Origin: Geodermatophilus siccatus | Lineage (GTDB): Bacteria; Actinomycetota; Actinomycetes; Mycobacteriales; Geodermatophilaceae | Assembly: GCF_900103785.1 (NCBI RefSeq) | Contig: NZ_FNHE01000005.1 | Location: forward strand, 62,001-126,000 | Length of the DNA: 64,000 bases | Reading direction: 5' to 3' | Shown: positions 35,201 through 45,120 of the stretch, piece by piece | How the letters are laid out: every line of letters begins with the position of its first letter | How positions within the stretch are numbered: the stretch's first letter is position 1 | Position numbers and translations under genes: made by a program | The notes under the pieces: model-generated | What the model was told of the DNA's origin: nothing | Seen by the model: only the letters and a program-made list of their open reading frames with translations | The model's database searches: none

Positions 35201-36568
35201 GTGGTCCGAGGGAGACGGCGGACAGCGGGGCACCGAGCGGGGCGTCGCTCCTCGGTGGTCGTCCCCGTCGCCTGGTTCACCTGTGCCGGACTCGCCGTGA
35301 CCCTCGCGCTGGCCCTGCTCACCGGGGTGCTCGCCCGCCGGGCCGGTCTCGAGCAGGGCACCCGGGCCTTCGAGAGCCTCGCCCGCGTCACGGCCGCCAC
35401 GCTCACCCCCGCCCTGGACGGTGACCCCACCCGGCCGCCCGCCACCCCCGGCGACCTGCGCACCCACGTCAGCGCGCTGGTCGCGGCCGGCCCGGTGGTC
35501 GCGGTCCGGGTGCGCGCCGGTGACGGTCGGGTGCTCTGGGCCGACGACCGCAGCGTCGTCGGCCGGGTGGCCCCGCTGCCGCCCGAGGCACGGCGGGCCC
35601 TGGACTCGGGGTCGGTCGCCTCGCAGGTCGCCGATTCCGACGACCCGGGCGTGCTCGCCGGCCGCAGCAGCGGCCGGGTGCTGGTGGCCTGGGTGGCGGT
35701 GGAGGACGTGCACGGCACGCCCCTGCTGGTCGAGTTCCACGAGAGCTACTCCGAGGTCACCGAGATCGCCGAACGCGCCTGGATGCGCTTCACGCCCGCC
35801 GCGCTGGGCGCCCTGGCGCTGCTGCAGGTGATCCAGGTGCCGCTGGCCTGGCGGCTGGCGTCCCGGCTGCGCCGCTCGCGGCAGGCCGAGGACGCGCTGC
35901 TGCAGGCCGCCGTGGACGCCTCGGACGCCGAGCGGCGCCGGATCGCCGGCGAGGTGCACGACCACGTCGTCCAGGACCTCACCGGGCTGGCCTACGACCT
36001 CGACGCAGCACGGATGCGCGGCAGGCCGCGCAACGCCGAGGACGCCGAGCTGCTGGAGCGGACCGCGGCCGCGGTGCGCCAGACCGTCGAGGACCTGCGC
36101 GCCCTGCTCGTCGCCCTGATCCCGGCCCGTGGCGCCTTCCGCGGCGGCCTGCTGCCGGCCCTGCAGGTGCTGGCGCAGGAGGTCGGCCGCTCCGGCATCC
36201 GCGTCTCCGTGTCCGCCGACGCCGCCCGGGACCTGCCCGGGCCGACGGCCGCACTGCTCTACCGCTGCGCCCAGGAGGCGCTGCGCAACGTGACCACGCA
36301 CAGCCGGGCGACCTCGGTCGAGGTCGTCGTCACCCGAGACCAGGGGGTTGCCACCATGCGCGTCGAGGACGACGGGCAGGGCTTCGACGAGAGCCGCCTG
36401 GACGAACGGTTCGCGGCCGGCCACGTCGGGCTGCGGGCGCTGGGTGAGCTGCTGGTGGACGCGGGCGGCTCACTGACGCTGACCAGCGCCCCGGGACAGG
36501 GCACCCGGTTGGTCGCGACCGTGCCGCTGTCCACCACTGCGCCCCTGTCCGCCGGAGCGGCACGGTGA
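35201..36568 (+). CDS. sensor histidine kinase (NarL-type, HisKA_3)
   Basis: A 455-residue membrane kinase. Helix 1 is at residues 18-45. An extracytoplasmic sensor follows (about 50-185, with VVAVRVRAGDGRVLWADD), then helix 2 at about 200-222. The HisKA_3 box ERRRIAGEVHDHVVQDLTGL holds the phospho-His, and the HATPase domain has YRCAQEALRNVTTHS (N box) and VEDDGQGFD (G1 box). The signal is unknown. GTG start, probably leaderless. Its stop overlaps the response regulator start (GTGA). Confidence 0.92.
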   Translation: MVRGRRRTAGHRAGRRSSVVVPVAWFTCAGLAVTLALALLTGVLARRAGLEQGTRAFESLARVTAATLTPALDGDPTRPPATPGDLRTHVSALVAAGPVVAVRVRAGDGRVLWADDRSVVGRVAPLPPEARRALDSGSVASQVADSDDPGVLAGRSSGRVLVAWVAVEDVHGTPLLVEFHESYSEVTEIAERAWMRFTPAALGALALLQVIQVPLAWRLASRLRRSRQAEDALLQAAVDASDAERRRIAGEVHDHVVQDLTGLAYDLDAARMRGRPRNAEDAELLERTAAAVRQTVEDLRALLVALIPARGAFRGGLLPALQVLAQEVGRSGIRVSVSADAARDLPGPTAALLYRCAQEALRNVTTHSRATSVEVVVTRDQGVATMRVEDDGQGFDESRLDERFAAGHVGLRALGELLVDAGGSLTLTSAPGQGTRLVATVPLSTTAPLSAGAAR

Positions 36569-37209
36569 TCCGGGTGCTGGTCGTCGACGACCACGCCGTG
36601 GTCCGGCGGGGCATCTCCAGCCTGCTGGACGCCGCCGACGGGCTGGAGTGCGTGGGCGCGGTCGGGGATGGCGACACCGCCCTCGAACTGGTCGAGCGGC
36701 TGGACCCCGACGTCCTGCTGCTGGACCTGTCGATGCCGGGCCCGGACGGTGTGACGGTGATCCGCACGCTGCGTGAGCGCGGCCGCACCACCCCGGTGCT
36801 GGTGCTCACCTCCTTCGGGGAGCCCGACCTGGTGCTGCCCGCGCTGATCGCCGGCGCCGACGGCTACCTGCTCAAGTACCAGGACGGCGAGTCGATCCTC
36901 GACGCGGTGCGCTGCATCGCCGCCGGCGGAGCGCCGATCGACCCGATGGTGACCTCCGCCCTCCTCGCCGACCTGCGCGACCGCGGCCAGGGCGACCTGC
37001 TCACCGACCGCGAGAAGGAGGTCCTCGAGCTGGTCCGGCAGGGCCTGCCGAACAAGGTGATCGCCCGACGGCTGCGGATCAGCGAGGCCACCGTCAAGAC
37101 CCACGTCACACGCATCCTGCAGCGCATCGGTGCCACCGACCGCACGCAGGCGGCGCTGTGGGCCGAGCGCCGGCTGCGGCCGGCCGGGCCGCACCGGACG
37201 ACGGGATGA
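36565..37209 (+). CDS. LuxR/NarL-type response regulator
   Basis: A 214-residue regulator, partner of the kinase upstream. The receiver domain has VVDDHAVVRRG and the phospho-acceptor Asp in LLLDLSMPGPDG (residue about 54), with Lys in GYLLKYQDG. The LuxR-type HTH covers residues 148-205 (LTDREKEVLELVRQG, SEATVKTHVTRILQRIG). GTG start in a 4-nt overlap, and its stop overlaps the next ATG, so three genes are translated as a unit. Confidence 0.94.
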   Translation: MIRVLVVDDHAVVRRGISSLLDAADGLECVGAVGDGDTALELVERLDPDVLLLDLSMPGPDGVTVIRTLRERGRTTPVLVLTSFGEPDLVLPALIAGADGYLLKYQDGESILDAVRCIAAGGAPIDPMVTSALLADLRDRGQGDLLTDREKEVLELVRQGLPNKVIARRLRISEATVKTHVTRILQRIGATDRTQAALWAERRLRPAGPHRTTG

Positions 37210-38186
37210 GCGGCCACGGCCGGCACCGCCCGAGCCGGCGCGGAGCGGTCCCACCGCCGGACCCGCAGCAGCGTCCGGTCCTGCTGCACTACGCGGCGAG
37301 CGGGTGGCCGGCGCGGCGGCGGTGGTCCGAGCGGCTGGCGCTGGCGGCCGGCGCGATCGCCGTGCTGGGGGCCATCGGCATCGTGACGCTCACCGGTGCC
37401 TGGGCCGGCTTCTCGCTGCTCGGTGGGCCGACCGAGCCCGCCCGCCGGGCGACCGAGGAGCCCGCGGTCGGCACTGCGGCCCCCACCCGCCCGCCGTCGA
37501 CGTCACCCGCCGCACCGTCGCAGGACGCCGGCGCGGCACCGCAGCGCGGCACGACGCAGGGAGCGGACCGGTGGGCAGGGACCTCCCTCGCCGCGCAGTC
37601 GACCGCCGCGCCACCCGAGGCCGCGCCGCAGGACGCCGCCCCGCGGACGACGGCGGCGCCGCAGGACCGTCCGGCCCCGTCCACCTCCCCGCAGATCGCG
37701 GGAACGCCGCCTCCGGCGACGGCGGCCGGGGGGCCGCAGGCGACAGCACCCGCGCCGGAGGCGGGGAACGCCGGGACGACCGGCTCTCCGGCCGGGACGC
37801 CGTCGGCGGACGCCCCGGTACCGGCGCCCGCGCCCGCGCCGAGTACGCCGCAGGCTCCCGCGACGCCCTCCTCCTCGCCCCCGCCGCGGTCGGACGCCGA
37901 CCGGCACCCGCGCGACCACGACCACGACCACGACCACGACCGGCACGAGGACGAGGGGAAGAAGGACAAGGACAAGGACAAGGGGTGGGAGGAAGACGAG
38001 GACGAGGACGAGGAGTGGGACGGGGGGCACGGCAGCGGGACCGCCGAACCGGTGCGGGGCAGCTCCTCCGCACTCCCGACGACGAAGCCGGCCCCGACCA
38101 CGTCGGCCCCGGTGACGACGGCTCCGGCCACGTCGGCCGCGGCCCCGGTGACGACGGCCCCGGCGTCGACCTCGCCGGCCGGGTGA
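37206..38186 (+). CDS. single-pass membrane protein with a His/Asp-rich low-complexity exterior
   Basis: A 326-residue protein of unknown family. A short basic cytoplasmic N-terminus and one helix (residues about 45-70, LALAAGAIAVLGAIGIVTL) are followed by an extracytoplasmic Pro/Ala/Thr-rich stretch. Then come an alternating Asp-His run (DHDHDHDHD), a Lys-Asp run (KKDKDKDK), an acidic run (EEDEDEDEE) and a Thr/Pro/Ala tail. The His/Asp runs look like a metal-binding segment. Coupled to the two-component genes by an ATGA overlap, so it probably belongs to their function. Repeats make slippage and length variation likely. Confidence 0.7.
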   Translation: MSGHGRHRPSRRGAVPPPDPQQRPVLLHYAASGWPARRRWSERLALAAGAIAVLGAIGIVTLTGAWAGFSLLGGPTEPARRATEEPAVGTAAPTRPPSTSPAAPSQDAGAAPQRGTTQGADRWAGTSLAAQSTAAPPEAAPQDAAPRTTAAPQDRPAPSTSPQIAGTPPPATAAGGPQATAPAPEAGNAGTTGSPAGTPSADAPVPAPAPAPSTPQAPATPSSSPPPRSDADRHPRDHDHDHDHDRHEDEGKKDKDKDKGWEEDEDEDEEWDGGHGSGTAEPVRGSSSALPTTKPAPTTSAPVTTAPATSAAAPVTTAPASTSPAG

Positions 38187-38195
38187 CCGCCCGGC

Positions 38196-39578
38196 TCAGC
38201 GGGTGCGGCGCAGCAGTGCCATGAACATCGCGTCGGTGCCGTGCCGGTGCGGCCACAGCTGGCCATAGGACCCGCGGGCGATGCCGGGCACCTCCGGGAA
38301 CAGCGGCGCGACCGGCAGCACCTCGACGTCGTCCCGGCCGGCCGCGGCGTCGACCACGGCGACGGTCTCGTCGGTGTGCGGCGAGCAGGTCACGTAGGCG
38401 ACCACCCCGCCGGGGCGCACCGAGGCCAGCGCACCGTCGAGCAGCGCCGTCTGCAGGTCCACCAGCGGCGGGACGTCGTCCGCGGTGCGTCGCCAGCGCA
38501 CCTCGGGGCGGCGGCGCAGCGCTCCCAGGCCGGTGCACGGCGCGTCGAGCAGCACGCGGTCGAAGGACCCGGGCGACCACGGCGGCGTCCGCCCGTCGGC
38601 GACCACCACCTCGACGTCGTCCTCGTCGCGCAGGGCGCGGCGGACCAGCTCGGCGCGGTGCGGCGCGCGGTCGGCGGCGGTGAGCCGCACGCCCTCGGGC
38701 CGGACGGCGGCGAGCAGCCCGGCCTTGCCGCCGGGGCCGGCGCACACGTCGAGCCAGGCGGTGTCCGGACCCTCCAGCGGCGCGCGGGTCAGCAGCAGAG
38801 CGGCCAGCTGGCTGCCCTCGTCCTGCACCGCGGCCCGCCCCTCGCGCACCGACGGGACGCGCGCCGGGTCCCCACCACCCAGCCGGACGGCGTACGGCGA
38901 CCACCGACCGGGCTGCCCGCCGGCCTCGGCCACCAGCTGGTCGCGGGGCACCCGCCGGGCGACCAGGTGCACCTCGGGCGCGGCGTCGTCGGCCAGCAGC
39001 GCGGGCTCCACCTCGGCCTCGTCGCCGAGCGCGTCGCGCCAGGCCTCGACGATCCAGCGCGGGTGGTCGGTGGCCAGCGCCAGCCGCTGGTCGCCGTCCC
39101 CGTCGAGGCGCTCGATCCAGGCCGCGCGGTCCCCGCCCGCGGCGACCTTGCGCAGCACCGCGTTGACCAGCCCGGAGGCGCCGGTGCCGACGATCGCCCG
39201 GGTGAGCGCCACGGTGGTGTCGACGGCGGCGTGTGCCGGCACCCGCAGGTCCAGCAGCTGGTGGGCGCCCAGGCGCAGCAGGTCGAGCACCCGCGGGTCG
39301 AGCTCGGCCAGCGGCCGGGAGACCAGCGGAGCCAGGACCGCGTCGAGCGTGCCGGTGGCGCGCAGGGTGCCGTAGGCCAGCTGGGTGGCGAAGGCGGCGT
39401 CGCGCTCACCGAGGTCGGCGGCGCGCTCGCGCAGCAGCTGGGGCAGCAGCAGGTTGGCGTAGGCGTCGCGGCTGCTGACGCCGTCGAGGACGTCGAAGGC
39501 GGTCAGCCGCGCGCCGTCGAGCACCGGGCGGGAACGACGGGACGGCGGACGCCGGTCGGCGCGCCGGGGAGCGCTCAC
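38196..39578 (-). CDS. rsmB: 16S rRNA m5C967 methyltransferase
   Basis: A 460-residue enzyme. The N-terminal NusB-like domain (25-165) is followed by a Rossmann methyltransferase: WLDVCAGPGGKAGLLA (SAM motif I), DAPCTGLGALRRRPEVRWRR, and the catalytic Cys in VAYVTCSPHTDE. It methylates C967 of 16S rRNA with SAM. GTG start at 39578, its ribosome binding site supplied by an R1 element. It ends the def-fmt-rsmB group; the next gene downstream converges. Confidence 0.95.
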   Translation of the reverse strand: MSAPRRADRRPPSRRSRPVLDGARLTAFDVLDGVSSRDAYANLLLPQLLRERAADLGERDAAFATQLAYGTLRATGTLDAVLAPLVSRPLAELDPRVLDLLRLGAHQLLDLRVPAHAAVDTTVALTRAIVGTGASGLVNAVLRKVAAGGDRAAWIERLDGDGDQRLALATDHPRWIVEAWRDALGDEAEVEPALLADDAAPEVHLVARRVPRDQLVAEAGGQPGRWSPYAVRLGGGDPARVPSVREGRAAVQDEGSQLAALLLTRAPLEGPDTAWLDVCAGPGGKAGLLAAVRPEGVRLTAADRAPHRAELVRRALRDEDDVEVVVADGRTPPWSPGSFDRVLLDAPCTGLGALRRRPEVRWRRTADDVPPLVDLQTALLDGALASVRPGGVVAYVTCSPHTDETVAVVDAAAGRDDVEVLPVAPLFPEVPGIARGSYGQLWPHRHGTDAMFMALLRRTR

Positions 39579-39651
39579 GAGACCTCCTCGCCGGCGCTCG
39601 TCGCCCCCGCGAGCGGCGCTGCTGTGCTCATCGGTGAGCTCGCGAGCTCGC
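39579..39651 (-). repeat. R1 junction element, copy fmt-rsmB (clearest copy)
   Basis: 73 nt between the fmt stop and rsmB start. The 14-mer GCTCACGAGACCTC (plus strand) flanks it as a direct repeat at 39573-39586 and 39650-39663, 77 bp apart. The stop-side hairpin is perfect (GTGAGC-GAGCTCGCGA-GCTCAC), and CCGGCGAGGAGG is the rsmB ribosome binding site. Confidence 0.9.
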
Positions 39652-40590
39652 TCACGAGACCTCGCCCCCCAGCCGCTCGCCCGGCGCCGGCCGCGCCCCG
39701 CGCGCCCAGTCCGGCGCGGGCAGCATCCGCTTGCCGGCCGGCTGCACGTCGCCGAGCCGGACCGCGCCGCGCCCGGTGCCGACCAGCACGCCGGTCGGCC
39801 CCACCGACAGCTCGCCGTCCGCCAGCCCCAGGGACGTCGGCAGCGGCTCGACCGGCCCCAGCCGCAGCCGGTCGCCGCGCCACGTCGTCCAGGCCCCGGG
39901 CGCAGGGGTGACCCCTCGGACCCGCCGGTCGACGACGTGGGCCGGCAGCGACCAGTCGACGCGGGCGTCGGCCGGCTCGATGCGCGGCGCGAGACTGATC
40001 CCCTCGGTCGGCTGCGGCCGGGGCTCCAGCGTGCCGGCCGCGATGCCGTCGAGGGTGGTCCGCAGCAGCCGGGCGCCGCTGATCGACAGGCGGCCCAGCA
40101 GGTCGCCGGCGGTGTCGCGCGGGTCGATCGGCTCGGTGACCACGCCGTAGACCGGTCCGGTGTCCAGGCCCGCCTCCAGCCGGAAGGTCGAGGCGCCGGT
40201 GACCTCGTCGCCGGCCATGATCGCGTGCTGCACCGGCGCGGCGCCCCGCCAGGCCGGCAGCAGCGAGAAGTGCAGGTTGACCCAGCCGTGCCGCGGCAGG
40301 GCGAGCGCGGCCTGCGGCACGAGGGCGCCGTAGGCGACGACCGGCGCGCTGTCGACGGCGAGCTCGGTGAGCTGCTCGAGGAACTCCGGCTCGCGCGGCG
40401 AGCGGGGCTGCAGCACGGGGACGCCGGCGGCGTCGGCCCGCTCGGCGACCGGCGAGCGACTCACCGTGCGGCCGCGGCCGGAGCGGGCGTCGGGGCGGGT
40501 GAGGACGGCGACGACCTCGTGGTCGGAGGCCAGCAGCAGTTCCAGCGAGGGGACGGCGACATCGGGCGTCCCGGCGAAGAGGAGCCTCAG
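39652..40590 (-). CDS. fmt: methionyl-tRNA formyltransferase, probable CTG start
   Basis: Formylates initiator Met-tRNA with 10-formyl-THF; 312 aa. The N-terminal [36 protein letters not shown] (Asn/His active site) and LDTGPVYG are diagnostic; the C-terminal OB domain is at 210-300. The family begins at M-R-L-x-FAGTP, and here that codon is CTG, overlapping the def stop in CTGA with GGAGGT 9 nt upstream. In-frame GTG codons further upstream lie inside def and would add a non-family tail. The C-terminus EVS comes from R1 flanking sequence. Confidence 0.93.
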   Translation of the reverse strand: MRLLFAGTPDVAVPSLELLLASDHEVVAVLTRPDARSGRGRTVSRSPVAERADAAGVPVLQPRSPREPEFLEQLTELAVDSAPVVAYGALVPQAALALPRHGWVNLHFSLLPAWRGAAPVQHAIMAGDEVTGASTFRLEAGLDTGPVYGVVTEPIDPRDTAGDLLGRLSISGARLLRTTLDGIAAGTLEPRPQPTEGISLAPRIEPADARVDWSLPAHVVDRRVRGVTPAPGAWTTWRGDRLRLGPVEPLPTSLGLADGELSVGPTGVLVGTGRGAVRLGDVQPAGKRMLPAPDWARGARPAPGERLGGEVS

Positions 40591-41120
40591 TGGGGGCTCA
40601 CCTCCACGCGCGGCAGCCACGCCCCGGCACCGGCCCACTCGGCCTCGTCGATGACCGCCAGCGCGGCGGCGCGGGCCTCGGCGTCCAGCCGGTCGACGAA
40701 CAGCACGCCGTCGAGGTGGTCCACCTCGTGCTGCACCGCGCGGGCCAGCAGGTGCGAGCCCTCGATCCGCACCGGCTCGCCGTGCAGGTCGAACCCGGTG
40801 GCCGCGACGTACAGGTGCCGGCGGCAGTCGAAGGTGAAACCGGGGATGGACAGGCAGCCCTCCGGGCCCTCCTCGGTCTCCTCCCCCACCGGCGTCACCT
40901 CCGGGTTCACCAGGTGGCCGACCTCACCGTCGACGAACCAGGTGAACACCCGCAGCCCGACGCCGATCTGCGGGGCGGCCAGCCCGGCGCCGCCGGCGGC
41001 GAACATGGTCTCGGTGAGGTCGGCGACCAGCCGGCGCAGCTCCTGGTCGAAGTCGACCACCGGGGCGGCGGGGGTGCGCAGCACCGGGTCGCCCAGCAGC
41101 CGGATGGGGGTCACGCTCAC
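40587..41120 (-). CDS. def: peptide deformylase
   Basis: Removes the formyl group from nascent proteins; 177 aa. The three motifs are present: [18 protein letters not shown] (Cys ligand) and QHEVDHLDG (HExxH metal and catalytic residues). GTG at 41120 with TACGAT ending 6 nt upstream, so the message is probably leaderless; a second GTG at 41114 is possible. The CTGA overlap with fmt couples the two functionally linked enzymes. Confidence 0.95.
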   Translation of the reverse strand: MSVTPIRLLGDPVLRTPAAPVVDFDQELRRLVADLTETMFAAGGAGLAAPQIGVGLRVFTWFVDGEVGHLVNPEVTPVGEETEEGPEGCLSIPGFTFDCRRHLYVAATGFDLHGEPVRIEGSHLLARAVQHEVDHLDGVLFVDRLDAEARAAALAVIDEAEWAGAGAWLPRVEVSPH

Positions 41121-41126
41121 CGGTCG

Positions 41127-41132
41127 ATCGTA
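41127..41132 (-). promoter_or_regulatory. leaderless -10 box of def
   Basis: TACGAT on the minus strand fits TAnnnT and stands 6 nt before the GTG. No Shine-Dalgarno sequence is present between them. Confidence 0.5.
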
Positions 41133-41136
41133 GAAG

Positions 41137-41235
41137 GTGTCCCCTCGGCCCCCGCCGCTCGCAGGCCGGCCTCGCCCGGGGACCCAGCCCGAGCGCCGAG
41201 GGCTGAGAGGGCGAGGTCCTCCTGCGTGCCGAGGG
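41137..41235. repeat. degenerate R2-like sequence upstream of def
   Basis: CCCCGCCGCTCGCAGGCC and CCCGAGCGCCGAGGGCTGAG resemble R2 core pieces in opposite orientations. The order is scrambled, so this may be two decayed copies. Confidence 0.35.
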
Positions 41236-41242
41236 GGCACCA

Positions 41243-41279
41243 GGACGGCGCGCCGTCCCCCCGGCCGGGTGGACCCGGC
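41243..41279 (-). terminator. double hairpin after the small membrane protein gene
   Basis: GCCGGGT/ACCCGGC (41264-41279) touches the stop codon, and GGACGGCGCGCCGTCC (41243-41258) is a perfect 16-bp palindrome just beyond it. Confidence 0.6.
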
Positions 41280-41525
41280 TCAGCCGGACGAGGTCGTGGT
41301 CACCACCGCCGACAGCCCCTGCGGCTCGCCGCCGCTGGGGCCGTCGTCCGGGCCGCACCGGCTGATCGACACGGTGACGGCCAGGACCGCGACCAGGAGG
41401 ACGAGGCCGAGCACGATCCGCCGCAGCCAGCGGCGCAGGTCGCCGGGGTTCTCCGTGGAGCGGTGCGGGTCCTCAGCGGCGGCCCGCTCGGCGCGGGGGT
41501 CGGGGGGCGGGTCGGTCGACGTCAC
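41280..41525 (-). CDS. small single-pass membrane protein
   Basis: An 81-residue protein: acidic, proline-rich N-terminus (about 30 residues), one strong helix (RIVLGLVLLVAVLAVTVSI) preceded by RRWLRR, and a short polar tail with one Cys. The basic residues before the helix put the N-terminus inside. The GTG at 41525 has GAGGAGG five nt upstream, which supports translation. It lies between priA and def on the same strand and has its own terminator. Function unknown. Confidence 0.65.
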   Translation of the reverse strand: MTSTDPPPDPRAERAAAEDPHRSTENPGDLRRWLRRIVLGLVLLVAVLAVTVSISRCGPDDGPSGGEPQGLSAVVTTTSSG

Positions 41526-41643
41526 AGGCCCTCCTCGGCCACCGGACGGACGCCGAGCGCCCGGTGCTGAGCCGCTCGGGGAACGCCGCTGCGCTACCCC
41601 GGCGGGGCGGTCGCCACACGGCCCGGCCGACCTGGTGCGGGCC

Positions 41644-43599
41644 TCAGACCAGCTCGAGCGGGTCCAGCTGGACGCGGACGTGCTCGGGGGCCTTCTTGGC
41701 GCTGCGCACGCCCTGCACCTCGGCCAGCGCGGCGGCCAGCGCGGCGCCCTCCGACCGCGGCACCCGCACCAGGTAGCGCTCCCGCTCGCCCTCCTGGCCG
41801 GGCCGCGGCTGTTCGGGCACCGGGCCCAGCAGGTCGGCGTCGGCGGGCAGCCGGGCGGCCGCGAGGAACTCCGCCAGCGCCGGCGCCGTCCCGGACAGCG
41901 CGGCCATCCGCGTCGCCGGCGGGAAGCCGAGCTCGCGACGGTCGGCGAGCTCGCGGGCGGCCAGCCAGCCCGGGTCCCAGCGCACCAGCGCCTGCACGAC
42001 GGGGTGCGCGGCGTCGGCCGCGACGACCACCTGACCGCCCGCCGACGCCGGGCGGACGAGGGCGGCGGCGTTCATCCACCGGCGCAGCGTCTCCTCACCC
42101 GCGCGCAGGTCGGCCCGGCCGAGCAGGGCCCAGGAGTCCAGCAGCAGCGCGGCGCCGTACCCGCCCTCGGCGACCGGTTCGGCACCCGGGGTGGCGACGA
42201 CCAGCGCCGGCCCGCCGGGCACGCCCGGCAGCACCCCGGACCCGCGGCCGGACACCCGCACCGCGGCGCCCGGGAAGGCCCGGCCCAGCTCCTCGGCGGT
42301 GCGGGCGGCGCCGACGACCGAGGCGCGCAGCTTCGTGCCGTGGCAGTACGGGCAGTCGAAGGTCGCCGCGGGGCGGGCGCACCAGCGGCAGGCCGGCACC
42401 CTCGACCCGCCCGGGCCGGGGGTGGGCGCGACGCCCAGCGGCCCGGAGCAGACCGCACAGCGGGCCGGCGCCCGGCACCGGTCGCAGGCCAGGCCGGGCG
42501 CGTAGCCGGCCCGCGGCACCTGCACGAGCACCGGCGCGCCGTCGGCGAGGGCCTGGCGCGCGACGCGGTGGGCGAGGCTGGGCAGCCGGGCGGTGCGGGC
42601 GGCCGGGTCGCGGGCCAGCTCGGCGTCGGCGCCCAGGGCCTGCACACGCGGCGCGGCCGCGCGCAGGGTGGCGCGGTCGGCGGCCAGCTCGTGCGCCCAG
42701 CCGCTCTCCACCAGCAGCTGCGCCTCCGCGGTGCGCGCGGTCGCGGCGAGGACGGCCGCGCACGAGGCGAGGTGGGCGCGGTGCACGAGCACGTCGCGGG
42801 CGTGCGCGTAGGGCGCCCGGGGCTCGGCGTGCAGGTCGTCGCCGTCGTCCCAGACGGCGACCAGCCCGAGGTCGGCGACCGGGGCGTAGACCGCGGCACG
42901 GGTGCCCAGCACCACCCTCGCGGCGCCGCGGACGACGTCGAGGAAGCGGCGGTAGCGGGCGTCGGGGGCGGCGTCGGCGCGCAGGACGACGACCGATCCC
43001 GCCGGCAGCCGGGCCTCCGCGGCGGCGGCCAGCCGGTCGAGGTCGCGGCCGTCGGGCGCCACGACGAGGGCGCCGCGCCCGCCGGAGAGGGCGGCCTGGC
43101 ACAGCTCGACCAGCCGGGCCGGCCAGTCCTCCCCCGGCAGCGCCGTCCACACCGCGCGGGCCGGCCGGCCCTCGGCGACCGCGGTGAGCAGCGCCGGGCC
43201 GGTCGGGTACCGGGCGAAGCCGGCCGGGTCCGGGGGTGCCGGCGGCGGGAGCGGCTCGGCGGGTGGGCGCTTCTCGGCCGCGGCGCGGCGCGGCGGGACG
43301 GCGAGGCGGAGCACGTCGGTCACCGTGCCGCCCCAGCGCTCGGCCACCGCGCGGGCCAGCGTGAGGACCTCCGGGGTGAGCACCGGCTCGGCGGAGACGA
43401 CCTTGGCCAGCGGCGCGAGCTTGCGCCCCGACTCGCTGACGTCGGTCAGCTCCAGGACGAAGCCGTCGACCAGCTGCCCGGCGAAGCGCACCCGCACCCG
43501 GCACCCGGCCCGCACCTCGTCGGCCATCGCGTCGGGGACGGCGTAGTCGAAGGGCCGGTCCAGGTGCGCCAGGGGCACGTCGACGACGACCCGGGCCAC
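41644..43599 (-). CDS. priA: primosomal protein N-prime, actinobacterial form lacking ATPase motifs
   Basis: A 651-residue PriA homologue for replication restart. The N-terminal DNA-binding domain (VVVDVPLAHLDRPFDY, VRVRFAG) and the zinc module (CDRC, CAVC, CRWC, CPYC, residues about 395-440) are intact. The Walker A motif is missing, and the usual DEEH is WDDGDD, so it is unlikely to be an active helicase; this is the known state for actinobacterial PriA. It probably acts as a loading scaffold. GTG at 43599. Confidence 0.88.
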   Translation of the reverse strand: MARVVVDVPLAHLDRPFDYAVPDAMADEVRAGCRVRVRFAGQLVDGFVLELTDVSESGRKLAPLAKVVSAEPVLTPEVLTLARAVAERWGGTVTDVLRLAVPPRRAAAEKRPPAEPLPPPAPPDPAGFARYPTGPALLTAVAEGRPARAVWTALPGEDWPARLVELCQAALSGGRGALVVAPDGRDLDRLAAAAEARLPAGSVVVLRADAAPDARYRRFLDVVRGAARVVLGTRAAVYAPVADLGLVAVWDDGDDLHAEPRAPYAHARDVLVHRAHLASCAAVLAATARTAEAQLLVESGWAHELAADRATLRAAAPRVQALGADAELARDPAARTARLPSLAHRVARQALADGAPVLVQVPRAGYAPGLACDRCRAPARCAVCSGPLGVAPTPGPGGSRVPACRWCARPAATFDCPYCHGTKLRASVVGAARTAEELGRAFPGAAVRVSGRGSGVLPGVPGGPALVVATPGAEPVAEGGYGAALLLDSWALLGRADLRAGEETLRRWMNAAALVRPASAGGQVVVAADAAHPVVQALVRWDPGWLAARELADRRELGFPPATRMAALSGTAPALAEFLAAARLPADADLLGPVPEQPRPGQEGERERYLVRVPRSEGAALAAALAEVQGVRSAKKAPEHVRVQLDPLELV

Positions 43600-43826
43600 C
43601 CGCTTCGGCCCCTCCCGGAGGCTCGCCCCGAGCTCGCGAGGGGTGACGGGGGCGGGGTCCTTCGACAGCGGGGTCTCCGTTCGGCGCGGGCTGAGCGGTC
43701 ACCCGTCAGTGTCGCCGCCGGGTCCGACGGGACCCGGCGACCCCGCTGCGGGCGTGGACGTGACGGGGCAGCGCGGTCGCCCTCCAGCGCCGCGGGCCGA
43801 GCGAGCGAGGGGAGGGTGGTCCCCCT
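43600..43826 (-). repeat. metK-priA gap with two R2 copies
   Basis: Copy D (about 43607-43660: GGCCCCTCCCGGAGGCTCGC ... GGGGGCGGGGTCC) and a shorter copy G (about 43785-43826) ending at the metK stop codon. Nothing else is recognised in this 227-nt gap. Confidence 0.5.
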
Positions 43827-45023
<1,197 letters not shown>

Positions 45024-45086
45024 GCGGTACTCCCTGGGGTCGGTGACGGTCGGGTGGACGCCCGGGGTGAGCGTCTCGTCGGGTGC

Positions 45087-45116
45087 ACGTTACCGGCGTG
45101 TGCCCGAGGCGGTGTC
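45087..45116 (-). promoter_or_regulatory. probable metK promoter
   Basis: On the minus strand GACACC (45116-45111) and TAACGT (45092-45087) are 18 nt apart; the start site would be about 57 nt before the GTG. No SAM riboswitch pattern was seen. Confidence 0.4.
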
Positions 45117-45120
45117 GGGC
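45102..45120 (-). terminator. short hairpin at the coaBC stop
   Basis: GCCCGA/TCGGGC with a 7-nt loop directly adjoining the coaBC stop codon; overlaps the metK -35. Confidence 0.35.

Noticed and set aside
45024-45120. SAM riboswitch ahead of metK
   Set aside because: The 97-nt gap shows a promoter and one small hairpin but not the conserved SAM-aptamer elements.
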